Positions 17,057 to 26,166 of a stretch of DNA of 64,000 bases are shown here, piece by piece. The notes beneath the pieces were generated by a model. The model was not told where the DNA came from, did no database searches, and saw only the letters and a program-made list of their open reading frames with translations. The stretch comes from Streptomyces roseochromogenus subsp. oscitans DS 12.976. GTDB taxonomy: Bacteria > Actinomycetota > Actinomycetes > Streptomycetales > Streptomycetaceae. The stretch covers positions 2,600,623 to 2,664,622 of the forward strand of contig NZ_CM002285.1 in NCBI RefSeq assembly GCF_000497445.1. Direction: 5' to 3'. A program made the translations under genes and the position numbers. Each line of letters opens with the position of its first letter. Within the stretch, counting starts at the first letter, position 1.

Positions 17057-18492
17057 CCCGTGCGGCCAGGCCCGCCGTCCAGCTGCGCCGCCTGCTGGTC
17101 GCCGTGGCGGCCGCCGGCACCGGCTTCCTGATGCTGGCCTGCCTCGGCTACGCCCTCCACCACCCGGAGCGGGCGGACGCCGCCGCGCTGCGGCTCGCCT
17201 GGAGTGTGGTGCCGTTCGCCGCCACGGTGTACTTCGCGCTCGCCGTCGCCCGTACCGACCCCGGCACCCGGCCGCGCCCCGGCCTGTCCGCCGTGGGCGT
17301 CGGTCCGGCGCGCCTGATGGCGGTCTGCGCGCTCACCACGGCCCTGTCCTGCACCCTGGGCTCGCTGCTCGCCCTGCTTGTCTTCCTGCATCTGCGCGGC
17401 GACCTCACGGGCATGCCCTTCGACGGCGCGGCCGCGGACTTCCTGGCAGCCGATCAGTCCCTCCCCGTCCCGGCTGCCATGACCCTGCTGGCCCTCCTCC
17501 CGGCCGTCGCCTCGACGACCGTGGCCGTGGCCCTGCGCCCGAAAGACCCGCGCCCCACCCCGATCCTGCGCATGTACGGCCGCTTCGGCGCGTACGGCCA
17601 CCCGTCGGCACGGGAGACCTTCGGAGCGTACGGCCGCTTCGGCGCCCGCTCCGGCCGCAGGCCCACGGCCGACCGAGAGGCCGCAGCGGACCGGGAGTCC
17701 GCAGGCGACGACGAGCGAGCGGCCCAGGACGGCGGGCAGGACAGTCGTCCGTCCGCGGGCGGTCGTGCCGCCGGGGCGGCTCCCGGCTCAAAGACAGCGG
17801 CTCCCGACTCAGAGACAGCGGCTCCCGGCTCAGAGACAGACGGCGACGGGAAAGCGCCGAGCGGCGAATCCGGCCCCGAGCCGCCGACCCCGGACGCCGA
17901 CTGGACCGACGTCACCCACCGGCGCCCGCATGACGCACCAGCCGGCCTCCCCTGGGGCATCGCTCTCCTCACCACCGGCCTCACCGTCCAGTCCTACGCC
18001 GGCCGCTCGAACATCGCCGTACTCACCGGCTGGCTCGTCACCGCCGCCGGCCTGGTCCTCGCCTCGCCCGGCCTCACCCACCTGTGCGGCCGCTTCCTGC
18101 AGTGCACCCGCCCCGGCGCCCTCCGCCTCCTCGCCGGCCGGGTCCTCATGACGGAAGCCACCCGCATCGGCCGCCCCCTGGGCGTCGTCAGCGCGGTCAC
18201 GTCCGCCGGTTACGCCATGACCACGCTGTACGCCGGCTCCGCACCGTCGTTCGGCCCGCTGACCGCCCTCGGCGCGACGCTGGTCACCGGCTGCACGGTC
18301 GCCACCGTGCTCACCGCGGCCGTGGAGACCCGCCAGTGCCGGGCCGACACGACCGCCGCGCTGCTCCGGCTCGGCGCTCCGGCCTGGACGCTGCGTACGG
18401 CCGCAACCCTCCGCGCGGTGGCCCTGCTGGCGCTGTTCGGCTCGCTCACCCTCGTCGTCGCCGCCCTGTCGGCCCTCCCCGTGGACCGCTGA
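17038..18492 (+). CDS. membrane protein, partner of the ABC ATPase, with repeat-bearing hydrophilic insert
   Basis: 484 residues from a GTG inside the ATPase gene. Hydrophobic segments occur near residues 20-40, 60-75, 95-120 and 140-165, then again in the last 180 residues (e.g. GVVSAVTSAGYAMTTLYAGS). Between them is a hydrophilic, Ala/Gly/Asp-rich region of about 130 residues. It carries repeated YGRFGAYG-type units and three 21-bp (7-residue) tandem units (GSKTAAP, DSETAAP, GSETDGD; DNA from about 17776). It is FtsX-like in role only by position. Function unknown. Confidence 0.7.
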   Translation: MLALRLTRAARPAVQLRRLLVAVAAAGTGFLMLACLGYALHHPERADAAALRLAWSVVPFAATVYFALAVARTDPGTRPRPGLSAVGVGPARLMAVCALTTALSCTLGSLLALLVFLHLRGDLTGMPFDGAAADFLAADQSLPVPAAMTLLALLPAVASTTVAVALRPKDPRPTPILRMYGRFGAYGHPSARETFGAYGRFGARSGRRPTADREAAADRESAGDDERAAQDGGQDSRPSAGGRAAGAAPGSKTAAPDSETAAPGSETDGDGKAPSGESGPEPPTPDADWTDVTHRRPHDAPAGLPWGIALLTTGLTVQSYAGRSNIAVLTGWLVTAAGLVLASPGLTHLCGRFLQCTRPGALRLLAGRVLMTEATRIGRPLGVVSAVTSAGYAMTTLYAGSAPSFGPLTALGATLVTGCTVATVLTAAVETRQCRADTTAALLRLGAPAWTLRTAATLRAVALLALFGSLTLVVAALSALPVDR

Positions 18493-18620
18493 GAACCGCC
18501 GAGATCCGCTGAGGTCCGCTGAGAAAAAAGAGTTCCCGGCGACCGATGAGTTCTCCCGGGACCCCCGGTCTACCCATCGAACATGCTGACCCCGGCACGC
18601 ATCACCAGGGAGAGACCCTC

Positions 18621-19028
18621 ATGTACCAGCAGATGATCTTCGTGAACCTGCCCGTGAACGACCTCGACGCCTCGAAGAAGTTCTTCACGGAACTCGGCTA
18701 CACGATCAACCCGCAGTTCAGCGACGAGAACGCGGCCTCCGTGGTGATCAGCGACACCATCGTCGCGATGCTGCTCACCAAGCCGTTCTACTCGACCTTC
18801 ACCAAGAAAGAGATCGCCGACGCCACCACGACCAGCGAGGTGCTCGTCTGTCTGAGCGCCGAGAGCCGCGAGAAGGTGGACGAGCTGGTCGACAAGGCGA
18901 TCGCGGCGGGCGGCACGGCCACCGGCCAGACCCAGGACCACGGCTTCATGTACGGCCGCGCCTTCGACGACCTCGACGGCCACACCTGGGAGGTCATGTG
19001 GATGGACCCGTCCGCGATCCAGGGCTGA
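18621..19028 (+). CDS. VOC-family (glyoxalase/bleomycin resistance-like) protein
   Basis: 135 residues from the ATG at 18621, chosen for its GGGAGAG site. It has the paired beta-alpha-beta-beta-beta fold: MIFVNLPVNDLDASKKFFTE at the N-terminus and YGRAFDDLDGHTWEVMWMDP at the C-terminus, the latter holding the usual metal-ligand Glu. The family contains lyases, dioxygenases and resistance proteins. This subgroup (PhnB/YaeR-like small proteins) mostly lacks known substrates. It stands alone between the ABC pair and the LAETG protein. Confidence 0.88.
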   Translation: MYQQMIFVNLPVNDLDASKKFFTELGYTINPQFSDENAASVVISDTIVAMLLTKPFYSTFTKKEIADATTTSEVLVCLSAESREKVDELVDKAIAAGGTATGQTQDHGFMYGRAFDDLDGHTWEVMWMDPSAIQG

Positions 19029-19066
19029 CCCTCGACGACGGGATGCTGGAGGACGCGCTCCAACTC

Positions 19067-19094
19067 CTCGCCAGGGCACCCTCGTTCCGCCCTC
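19067..19094 (+). promoter_or_regulatory. candidate vegetative promoter for the LAETG-protein gene
   Basis: TTGACA (19067-19072), a 16-base spacer and TATAGA (19089-19094) come close to the sigma-70/HrdB consensus. It points towards the LAETG gene and would give a leader of about 190 bases before the TTG start at 19292. Confidence 0.5.
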
Positions 19095-19291
19095 CGTCAC
19101 CAACGTGATCAAACATCTCGGTGGTTAATAAGAAGGTAAAGCCAACGGCCGCTCGCGGCATATGCATTGACACTGCTTATGGAGCGCTTATAGACCTGTG
19201 AGCCTCCTGGGGGTGCTGGGGCACTCACCTCATCCGGTGCCTCAACTCCTCCACAGCCCCCCGCAGTTATGCACTCTGTAAAGGACAAACG

Positions 19292-19975
19292 TTGTCCATA
19301 ACTCACCGTGGCGTACGCCGTTCCGTGCGCGCTCTGGGTGTTGTGTCCGCTTCTGCCGCGGTCGTGCTGGGAGTGGCCGGCTCCGCGCTCGCGTGCAACA
19401 TCAGTGACTTCTCCGCCGAAGCCAAGTGCGACGGCCAGAAGGGCATCATCGTCGTCACCGACACCGACCTCTCAGGCACTCCTGCCACCATCACCGTGTT
19501 CCGCCAGAATGCGGGCGGGGTCGAGAAGCAGATCGGCGAGCAGGAGGTCAAGGGCTCGGCCGAGGGCGCCCAGGTCACCTTCCAGGAGAACTGGCAGCCG
19601 AACGCGACCTACCGCGTCCACGTCAAGGCGACCACCATCCTCGACAGGGACATCACGCCCATCCTCAGCAGCCCGGCCGTAAGCTGCAAGACCGGCAGCC
19701 CGACCCCGCCGGCCTCCTCGACGCCGAAGCCGTCGCCGTCGAAGTCCGCCCCGGCCGAGTCCCCGACCCCGTCGGCCTCCGCGTCCAGCTCCGCCCCGGC
19801 GAGCGCGGCACCGAGCAACGCGCCGTCCCCGGCGGCCGGCAGCTCGAACCTCGCCGAGACCGGTGCCGACTCCAACACCGGTCTGATCGCCGGCATCGCG
19901 GGTGCGCTGGTCGCCGTCGGCGGTGGCGCGGTCTTCTTCGGCATGCGCCGTCGTGGGACCCGCGGCAACGGCTGA
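19292..19975 (+). CDS. LAETG-motif cell-wall-anchored (sortase substrate) protein
   Basis: 227 residues from a TTG (AAAGGAC upstream). An N-terminal signal peptide ([20 protein letters not shown], then GSALAC) is followed by a small Cys-containing beta-rich domain, a Pro/Ser/Ala-rich stalk (about residues 130-185) and the sorting signal LAETG at about residue 189, a hydrophobic helix and RRRGTRGNG tail. Class E sortases of Streptomyces cut LAXTG sites and attach the protein to peptidoglycan. The role of the exposed domain is unknown. A strong hairpin follows. Confidence 0.9.
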   Translation: MSITHRGVRRSVRALGVVSASAAVVLGVAGSALACNISDFSAEAKCDGQKGIIVVTDTDLSGTPATITVFRQNAGGVEKQIGEQEVKGSAEGAQVTFQENWQPNATYRVHVKATTILDRDITPILSSPAVSCKTGSPTPPASSTPKPSPSKSAPAESPTPSASASSSAPASAAPSNAPSPAAGSSNLAETGADSNTGLIAGIAGALVAVGGGAVFFGMRRRGTRGNG

Positions 19976-20002
19976 CGCCTCGCCTCTGTAACAACAGCTC
20001 CA

Positions 20003-20041
20003 CCGCGGCCCGTCCCCCTATCCCCAGGGGACGGGCCGCGG
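20003..20041 (+). terminator. strong hairpin after the LAETG-protein gene
   Basis: A 15-base stem, CCGCGGCCCGTCCCC with its exact complement ending at 20041, and a 9-base loop, 28 bases after the stop. It serves the plus-strand gene and may also stop the converging isomerase-like gene. Confidence 0.8.
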
Positions 20042-20097
20042 CCGTACGCCCCTGTGGCCTCACGGCCGTACAGTCGTACGGCCGTACGGAGGCTCGC

Positions 20098-20895
20098 TCA
20101 GCCGAACTTCGCCCGGTCCAGCCAGAACTCCAGCAGCTCCCGCTCGCCCAGGATCTCCAGTCCGGGGCTGTCCAGGGGCAGCCGGCCGTAGAAGGCGAGC
20201 AGCACGGAGGCGACCGGGCCGCGCAGGGCGACCGTGGCCTTCTCGTGCCCGCGCCGCCAGACGATCGCCTCCTCGCCCAGCTCGACCAGCCACTCGGCGT
20301 TCAGCGCCGGGTCGGTGTCGGTGGCGTGCAGGTGGATGCTGCTGCCCGGCCGGCTCAGGTCCCGCGCCGGGTCCTTCGGCATGTTCCGCTGCACCCACTC
20401 CACCAGTTGAAGCCACTCGTCCAGCGCGTCCGCGGCGACGTCCGGCGCGAGCTCGTACGGCAGCCCGGCGGCGAGCGTGGCGTCGGCGCGGTGCACGGTG
20501 ATCTCGTGGGTCATCCGGCGCGCCCAGAACCCCGCGTTCGCCACCCCGGCCCAGGCCCACACCTCGGTGTCCGGCCCGGCCTCGCGCAGCGCGCCGACGA
20601 CCAGGTCCCCGGTCTGAGCGAGCCACTGGTCCAGAGCGGCCGCGTCACCCCGCTTCTCGGGGCCCTCGTGCAGCGGGATCCGCTCGGGCGGGATGTTCTC
20701 CCGCGCCCGGCTCCGCACCAGGGCATCGACCCAGCGCAGGGCGCCACCCATATGCCGTACGAGATCCTCCAGCGACCAGTCCGGGCACGTCGGCACGGTC
20801 GCGGAGAGGTCGGCTCGGGAGGTCACCACGGCTCTCAACTGCTCTACCTGGCGGGCGATTTCGTCACAGTAACGGTCATGCGCGAGCAACGTCAT
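20098..20895 (-). CDS. maleylpyruvate isomerase family mycothiol-dependent protein
   Basis: 265 residues, DinB-like four-helix N-terminal domain. The metal-site His and Glu/His pattern is visible: TCPDWSLEDLVRHMGGALRW (about residues 36-55) and MTHEITVHRADATLAAG (about residues 128-144). The family uses mycothiol, the actinobacterial thiol, in isomerase or conjugation reactions; most members have no known substrate. It stands alone, ending towards the LAETG gene terminator, and lies 24 bases after the ThiQ stop. Confidence 0.85.
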   Translation of the reverse strand: MTLLAHDRYCDEIARQVEQLRAVVTSRADLSATVPTCPDWSLEDLVRHMGGALRWVDALVRSRARENIPPERIPLHEGPEKRGDAAALDQWLAQTGDLVVGALREAGPDTEVWAWAGVANAGFWARRMTHEITVHRADATLAAGLPYELAPDVAADALDEWLQLVEWVQRNMPKDPARDLSRPGSSIHLHATDTDPALNAEWLVELGEEAIVWRRGHEKATVALRGPVASVLLAFYGRLPLDSPGLEILGERELLEFWLDRAKFG

Positions 20896-20919
20896 GACCT
20901 CACCCTAGGGGCCGGATGA

Positions 20920-21942
20920 TCAGTCCAGCACGACGATTTCGGCCGCGTCGAACTCCACGCCCACCGCGTCCCCGGCCTCCGGCGCGTCCCGCAGCGCACA
21001 GGCCGCCTCCAGGCGCGGCCCGTCGTCGCCGGGCCGGAGGTGGACGGCCACATGGGTGCCCTTGAAGGTGCGGGCGGCCACCGTGCAGGGCAGGCCGGCG
21101 TCGGCCGCCACGAGCCGTACCCCGGCGGGCCGGACCAGCAGGGTGCGCGCGCCCTGCGGGGAGCCGTCGGGCACCGGGAGCTTTCCCCAGGGGCTGTCGG
21201 CGGCCGCACCGGCGACGGTCGCCTCGACCACGTTGTCGAAGCCGAGGAAGCGGGCCACGAACGCGTCGGCCGGGCGCTGCCACACCTCCAGCGGCGTGCC
21301 GGACTGCGCGATCCGCCCGTCCCGCATCACCACCACCCGGTCGGCCAGCGCGAACGCCTCGCCCTGGTCGTGGGTCACGGCGAGCACGGTCGTCCCCAAC
21401 CGGCCGAACAGCTCCCGCAGTTCGACCACCAGGCGTTCCCGCAACGAGCGGTCGAGCTGGCCGAGCGGCTCGTCCAGCATCAGCAGCCGGGGCTCGGGCG
21501 CGAGCGCGCGGGCGAGGGCCACGCGCTGCTGCTCGCCACCGGACAGCCCGGCCACGGCCCGCCGGGCGGCTCCCGGCAGTCCGACCAGTTCCAGCAACTG
21601 CCCGACCTGCGTGTCCCGTTCGCCCTTGGCGGCGCCCTGCATCCGCGGCCCGAACGCCACGTTCGCGCCGACGTCCCGCTGCGGGAAGAGCTGGTGGTCC
21701 TGGAACATCAGGCCGACGCCCCGCTTGTGCGCGGGTACGCCCGTCTGGTCCCGGCCGTCGAGCACGACCCGTCCGCCGGACAGGGGCTGAAGCCCGGCGA
21801 CCGCCCGCAGCAGGGTCGACTTCCCGCTGCCGCTGGGCCCGAGGACGCACACCACCTCGTGCTCGGCGACGTCGAGGTCGACCGCGTCGAGTACGGCCCG
21901 CCCGCCGAAGCGCACGGTCGCGGCAGCGAGACTGAGCAGCAT
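20920..21942 (-). CDS. thiQ: thiamine ABC transporter ATPase
   Basis: 340 residues. It has a complete ABC ATPase: Walker A GPSGSGKST, Q-loop MFQDHQLFP, signature LSGGEQQRVALARALA, Walker B LLMLDEP and H-loop AVTHDQGEA, plus a C-terminal TOBE-like domain (about residues 240-340). Its ATG overlaps the permease stop by one base (TGATG). It powers uptake of thiamine or its phosphates with the upstream ThiP and ThiB genes. The assignment rests on the operon and the TPP riboswitch. Confidence 0.88.
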   Translation of the reverse strand: MLLSLAAATVRFGGRAVLDAVDLDVAEHEVVCVLGPSGSGKSTLLRAVAGLQPLSGGRVVLDGRDQTGVPAHKRGVGLMFQDHQLFPQRDVGANVAFGPRMQGAAKGERDTQVGQLLELVGLPGAARRAVAGLSGGEQQRVALARALAPEPRLLMLDEPLGQLDRSLRERLVVELRELFGRLGTTVLAVTHDQGEAFALADRVVVMRDGRIAQSGTPLEVWQRPADAFVARFLGFDNVVEATVAGAAADSPWGKLPVPDGSPQGARTLLVRPAGVRLVAADAGLPCTVAARTFKGTHVAVHLRPGDDGPRLEAACALRDAPEAGDAVGVEFDAAEIVVLD

Positions 21943-23624
21943 CAGAACTCCCCCGTCCGGTCGGTGCGCAGCCGCTCCAGGATCAGCAGTGCGGCGGCGC
22001 ACACCACCATCAGAATGGTCGAGAGGGCCATCGCCTGGCCGTAGTTGAGATCGCCGGGACGGCTGAGCAGCCGGGCCACGGCGACCGGTAGCGTCGGGTT
22101 GTCGGGCCGGGCGATGAACACGGTGGCCCCGAACTCGCCGAGCGAGACGGCGAACGCGAACCCGGCAGCGACCAGCAGCGCCCGCCGCACCAGCGGCAGA
22201 TCCACCTCCCGCCACACCCGCCACGGCGAGGCCCCGAGCACGGCCGCCGCCTCCCGCAGCCGTCCGTCCACGGCACGCAGGACGGGCAGCATGGTGCGTA
22301 CGACGAAGGGGGCGCCCACCAGTGCCTGTGCGAGCGGGACGAGAATCCAGGACTGTCTGAGGTCCAGTGGCGGCTTGTCGAGCGCGATCAGGAAGCCGAA
22401 GCCGACGGTCACGGCGGACACGCCGAGCGGCAGCATCAGCAGCGCGTCGAAGCCCCGCACCAGACGTCCCGCATCCCGGCGGGCCAGCGCGGCGGCGGCG
22501 AGACCTCCGATCACCACGGCGATGACGGTGGCAGCGACGGCGTACTGCAGCGAGGTCCACACCGCGTGGATCGGCGCCACCAGGAACGTACCGCCGTCGG
22601 CGTTCATCAATGCGCGATAGTAGCCGAAGCCGGGCGCGTCGAGCGAGCGGCGGACGAGAACGGCGAGCGGCAGGACGAGGAGCAGCGCGATGGTGGCGAG
22701 GACACCGGCCAGCAGGGCCCATTGGCCGGCGCCGCGCGGGCGGCGGGCGGTCACCTCGGAGGCGACGAGCCGCAGGGGAGTCTCCCGGCGCCGTACCGTC
22801 CAGGCGTGCACGGCGAGGATCGCGCCGACGGCGACGAACTGGACGAGGGTCAGGACGGCGGCCGTGGAGAGGTCGAAGACCTCGGAGGTCTGCCGGTAGA
22901 TCTCCACTTCGAGCGTGGAGAAGGCGGGGCCGCCGAGGATCTGGACGACGCCGAAGGAGGTGAAGGTGAACAGGAACACCATCAGCGCGGCGGCGGCCAC
23001 GGCGGGCGCCAGCGCGGGCAGGGTCACCTTCCGCCAGGCGTGGAACGGCGAGGCGCCCAGCATCCGGGCGGCCTCCTCCTGCCGGGGGTCGAGCTGGGCC
23101 CACAGCCCGCCGACGGTCCGTACGACGACCGCGTAGTTGAAGAAGACGTGCGCCAGCAGGATCGCCCACACCGTGGTGTCCAGCCGTACGCCCCCCACCT
23201 CGTCCAGCAGGCCGCCCCGGCCGACCAGCGCCAGGAAGGCGGTGCCGACGACGACCGTCGGCAGCACGAACGGCACGGTGACCACGGCCCGCAGCAGCTG
23301 TTTGCCCGGGAAGTCCAGGCGGGCGAAGACATGGGCGGCGGGCAGTGCGAGCAGCAGGGTGAGCGCGGTGGAGGCGAGCGCCTGCCAGGTGGTGAACCAC
23401 AGCACGTGCCGGATGTCCGGCTGTGTGAGCACGTCCGTGATCCGCCCGAACTGCCAGGCGCCGTCCACCTTCAGTCCGCGCGCGACGATCGCGGCCACGG
23501 GCCAGGCGAAGAACAGCGCGAAGAACGCGACGGGCAGGGCCATCAGCCCGAGCCGCGCCGCGTTCCCCGTACGGCCCTTGCGGGGCGCTACTTCAGTACG
23601 AGCGAGGTCCACGACTTGACCCAC
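21942..23624 (-). CDS. thiP: thiamine ABC transporter permease
   Basis: 560 residues, a fused two-domain permease. It has about 12 membrane segments in two halves, each with an EAA-type loop: EEAARMLGASPFHAWRKVTL (about residues 182-201) and REAAAVLGASPWRVWREVDL (about residues 456-475). This matches ThiP and FbpB type proteins. The start at 23624 overlaps the thiB end by 37 bases; a slightly later start cannot be excluded. It forms the membrane channel with ThiQ. Confidence 0.88.
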   Translation of the reverse strand: MGQVVDLARTEVAPRKGRTGNAARLGLMALPVAFFALFFAWPVAAIVARGLKVDGAWQFGRITDVLTQPDIRHVLWFTTWQALASTALTLLLALPAAHVFARLDFPGKQLLRAVVTVPFVLPTVVVGTAFLALVGRGGLLDEVGGVRLDTTVWAILLAHVFFNYAVVVRTVGGLWAQLDPRQEEAARMLGASPFHAWRKVTLPALAPAVAAAALMVFLFTFTSFGVVQILGGPAFSTLEVEIYRQTSEVFDLSTAAVLTLVQFVAVGAILAVHAWTVRRRETPLRLVASEVTARRPRGAGQWALLAGVLATIALLLVLPLAVLVRRSLDAPGFGYYRALMNADGGTFLVAPIHAVWTSLQYAVAATVIAVVIGGLAAAALARRDAGRLVRGFDALLMLPLGVSAVTVGFGFLIALDKPPLDLRQSWILVPLAQALVGAPFVVRTMLPVLRAVDGRLREAAAVLGASPWRVWREVDLPLVRRALLVAAGFAFAVSLGEFGATVFIARPDNPTLPVAVARLLSRPGDLNYGQAMALSTILMVVCAAALLILERLRTDRTGEF

Positions 23625-24664
23625 TGGTCGCGGTTGGCGGCGATCTTGCCGGGGGCCATGGTCTCGGGATGCTGGGCGGCCGGGCCGTACGCGGTGAACT
23701 CGGCGGGCACCTTGGCGCCCTTCAGCACCGGGTAGACGTACATGTTCAGCGGCATGTCCTCCTGGAACTCCCTGGAAACCAGGAAGTCGATGAACGCCTT
23801 GGCACCCTTGGGGTTCTTGGCGTTGCTGAGCAGTCCGGCGAACTCGATCTGCCGGAAGCAGGTGCCGTTCGCCACGCCGGTCGGGGCGGTGCTGGGCCGC
23901 TTCTTGGCGTAGATCACCTCGGCGGGCGGCGAGGAGGCGTACGACACCACCAGCGGCCGGTCACCGCCGGCCTTCCTGCCCTCGGAGGAGCCGGAGAATT
24001 CCTGGTAGTAGGCCTGCTCCCAGCCGTCGACGACCTTGACGCCGTTGGCCTTGAGCTTCTTCCAGTAGTCCTGCCAGCCCTGGTCGCCGAACTGCGCGGC
24101 GCTGCCCAGCAGGAAGCCGAGGCCGGGCGAGGAGGTGGCGGCGTTCTCCGTGACGAGGAGGTTCTTGTACTCGGGCTTGGCCAGGTCGGCGAAGGACTGC
24201 GGCGGGGTCAGCTTGTGCTTGCCGAAGTAGGCCTTGTCGTAGTTGACGCAGATGTCGCCGTAGTCGACGGGCGTGACCCGGTGCTGTGCCTGGTCGAGTT
24301 GGTAGGCGGCGCCGACCTTGTCGAGGCCCTTGGCGGTGTACGACTCGAAGAGGCCGTTGTCGAGGGCGCGGGACAGCAGGGTGTTGTCGACGCCGAAGAA
24401 GACGTCGCCCTGCGGGTTGTCCTTAGTGAGGATCGCCTTGTTGACGGCCTGCCCTGCGTCGCCGTCCTTGAGGACGTGGACCTTGTACCCGCTCTGCTTC
24501 TCGAAGTCGTCGAGCACGCTCTTGGAGACGGCCCATGAGTCGTGGCTGACGAGGGTGACGGTCTTGGAGTCCGCGGACGACGACTTCGTCTCGCTGGTAC
24601 CGCATGCGGACAGGCTGATGAGTCCGAGGCCGACCGCAGCGGCCACGAGGGTCTTCTTGTGCAC
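23588..24664 (-). CDS. thiB: thiamine ABC transporter substrate-binding lipoprotein
   Basis: 358 residues from a GTG at 24664 with AGGAGG upstream. The signal peptide ends in a lipobox (GLISLSACG), so Cys 21 is the lipid anchor. The mature part matches ThiB: VTLVSHDSWAVSKSVLDDFE, FFGVDNTLLSRALDNGLFE and PVDYGDICVNYDKAYFGKH. It binds thiamine, TMP or TPP outside the membrane and delivers it to ThiP/ThiQ. It is first in the operon, directly behind the riboswitch. Confidence 0.92.
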   Translation of the reverse strand: MHKKTLVAAAVGLGLISLSACGTSETKSSSADSKTVTLVSHDSWAVSKSVLDDFEKQSGYKVHVLKDGDAGQAVNKAILTKDNPQGDVFFGVDNTLLSRALDNGLFESYTAKGLDKVGAAYQLDQAQHRVTPVDYGDICVNYDKAYFGKHKLTPPQSFADLAKPEYKNLLVTENAATSSPGLGFLLGSAAQFGDQGWQDYWKKLKANGVKVVDGWEQAYYQEFSGSSEGRKAGGDRPLVVSYASSPPAEVIYAKKRPSTAPTGVANGTCFRQIEFAGLLSNAKNPKGAKAFIDFLVSREFQEDMPLNMYVYPVLKGAKVPAEFTAYGPAAQHPETMAPGKIAANRDQWVKSWTSLVLK

Positions 24665-24701
24665 TGGTATGTCCTCCTGGGGGTTGGCCAGGAAGAACGC
24701 G

Positions 24702-24727
24702 GCCCCGCCCGGGACCCCGGGCAGGGC
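24702..24727 (-). terminator. hairpin between TPP aptamer and thiB (expression platform candidate)
   Basis: A 12-base stem with one mismatch (GCCCTGCCCGGG / CCCGGGCGGGGC in transcript sense) and a 2-base loop, about 20 bases after the aptamer and followed by GCGTTCTTCC. It could act as a riboswitch-controlled terminator. The thiB ribosome site lies just downstream, so translation control is also possible. Confidence 0.55.
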
Positions 24728-24746
24728 ACGACAGCTTGAGCGATGA

Positions 24747-24837
24747 CCGAACTTCCTACCCAGAATGACCTGGGCGAGGTTCAGAGGGTCTGCGGCCCGA
24801 TTGCCGCACTCTCAGCGCTGTGGCGCTCCCCTGTCGG
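24747..24837 (-). promoter_or_regulatory. TPP riboswitch (THI element)
   Basis: The minus-strand leader of thiB holds the conserved aptamer: a GGGGAGCGC start, the pyrimidine sensor CTGAGAGTGC, GACCCTCTGAACCT, then a GGTCATTCTGGGTAGGAAGT end that pairs with the start. Binding of thiamine pyrophosphate should switch thiBPQ off. This confirms thiamine as the transporter substrate. Confidence 0.95.
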
Positions 24838-24873
24838 AATATGAAGTTATGAAGATATCCGGACCGGGTCAGA

Positions 24874-25980
24874 TTACCGCTCGGTGGCCGCGAGCTGACC
24901 ACAGGCTCCGTCGATCTCCTGCCCACGGGTGTCCCGGATGGTGACGGGCACGCCGTGCGCGGCGATGGCTTCGACGAAGGCCTTCTCGTCCTCGGGCCGC
25001 GAGGCCGTCCACTTCGAGCCCGGCGTCGGGTTCAGCGGAATGAGATTGACGTGCACGGGCTTGCCCTTGAGCAGCCGCCCGAGCCGGTCACCGCGCCACG
25101 CCTGGTCATTGATGTCGCGGATCAGCGCGTACTCGATGGACAGCCGGCGCCCGCTCTTCTCGACGTACTCGAACCCGGCGTCCAGCACCTCGCGCACCTT
25201 CCACCGCGTGTTCACGGGGACGAGGGTGTCGCGCAGCTCGTCGTCGGGGGCGTGCAGGGAGATCGCGAGCCGGCACTTGAAGCCCTCGTCGGCGAACCGG
25301 TGGATGGCCGGCACCAGCCCGACGGTCGAGACAGTGATCCCGCGCTGCGAGAGCCCGAGCCCGTCGGGGGCGGGGTCGGTGAGTGCCCGGACGGCTCCCA
25401 CGACTCGGTTGTAGTTGGCGAGCGGCTCGCCCATGCCCATGAAGACGATGTTGGACAGCCGCGCGTGCCCGCCGGGCACCTCGCCGTCCCGCAGCGCGCG
25501 CATCCCGTCGACGATCTGGTGCACGATCTCAGCGGTGGACAGATTCCGGTCCAGCCCGGCCTGCCCGGTGGCGCAGAAGGGACAGTTCATCCCGCATCCG
25601 GCCTGCGAGCTGATGCACATGGTGACCCGGTCCGGATACCGCATCAGCACGGACTCGACGAGCGTCCCGTCGAACAGCCGCCACAGCGTCTTGCGCGTGG
25701 TCCCCTGGTCGGTGGACAGATGCCGTACGACGGTCATCAGCTCCGGGAACAGCGCCTCCTGCAGCTTCCCGCGCGACCCGGCGGGGATGTCGGTCCACTG
25801 CTCCGGGTCGTGCGCGTACCGCGCGAAGTAGTGCTGCGAGAGCTGCTTGGCACGGAACGGCTTCTCCCCGATCTCGGCCACCGCGTCCTTGCGCTCGGCG
25901 GGCGAGAGATCGGCAAGGTGCCGCGGCGGCTTCTTGGCTCCGCGCGGTGCGACGAAAGTAAGTTCTCCGGGCTTAGGCAT
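24874..25980 (-). CDS. rlmN: 23S rRNA (adenine2503-C2)/tRNA methyltransferase RlmN
   Basis: 368 residues, radical SAM enzyme. The iron-sulfur motif is [12 protein letters not shown] (CX3CX2C, about residues 129-140), preceded by [32 protein letters not shown] is also typical, and the last part has a Cys near residue 361 (DGACGQL) that fits the catalytic one. It methylates A2503 of 23S rRNA. The first codons (MPKPGEL) lie inside the attachment repeat of an integrated element, so everything upstream of about 26012 is element DNA and not the native promoter region. Confidence 0.96.
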   Translation of the reverse strand: MPKPGELTFVAPRGAKKPPRHLADLSPAERKDAVAEIGEKPFRAKQLSQHYFARYAHDPEQWTDIPAGSRGKLQEALFPELMTVVRHLSTDQGTTRKTLWRLFDGTLVESVLMRYPDRVTMCISSQAGCGMNCPFCATGQAGLDRNLSTAEIVHQIVDGMRALRDGEVPGGHARLSNIVFMGMGEPLANYNRVVGAVRALTDPAPDGLGLSQRGITVSTVGLVPAIHRFADEGFKCRLAISLHAPDDELRDTLVPVNTRWKVREVLDAGFEYVEKSGRRLSIEYALIRDINDQAWRGDRLGRLLKGKPVHVNLIPLNPTPGSKWTASRPEDEKAFVEAIAAHGVPVTIRDTRGQEIDGACGQLAATER

Positions 25981-26012
25981 GGCTGTACCAGTGTCGCAGA
26001 TCCAATCGGGTG
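25961..26012. repeat. att-like direct repeat, rlmN side
   Basis: Starts with a 23-bp core AGTTCTCCGGGCTTAGGCAT + GGC that is identical to 37383-37405, then three differences, then 22 further identical bases ending ATCCAATCGGGTG. The core covers the rlmN start codon and codons 2-7. As an attL/attR site it keeps the rlmN reading frame intact. Confidence 0.88.
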
Positions 26013-26078
26013 ACCTGCGGCTGCGGCTCGCTACGACTGTCGTTAGTAGGGATCAACGGTCGCCACTGAGCGGCGTCG

Positions 26079-26097
26079 GACGGCCCAGAGACGGCCC
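26079..26097. repeat. 19-bp direct repeat near left end of element
   Basis: GACGGCCCAGAGACGGCCC is present here and again at 37294-37312, and itself contains GACGGCCC twice. The position inside each att repeat is where arm-binding sites of a tyrosine recombinase would sit; that role is inference. Confidence 0.7.
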
Positions 26098-26166
26098 AAG
26101 GGTGATCACTCGTGGTCTGCCTGCCACTCATCGAGGCCCACTCTGACCTGGTGGGTTTTCGGCGTG

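Noticed and set aside
20920..23400. Continuous minus-strand frame that would fuse most of the permease region to ThiQ
   Set aside because: Only the last 340 codons are the real ThiQ; the rest is the permease gene in the wrong frame.
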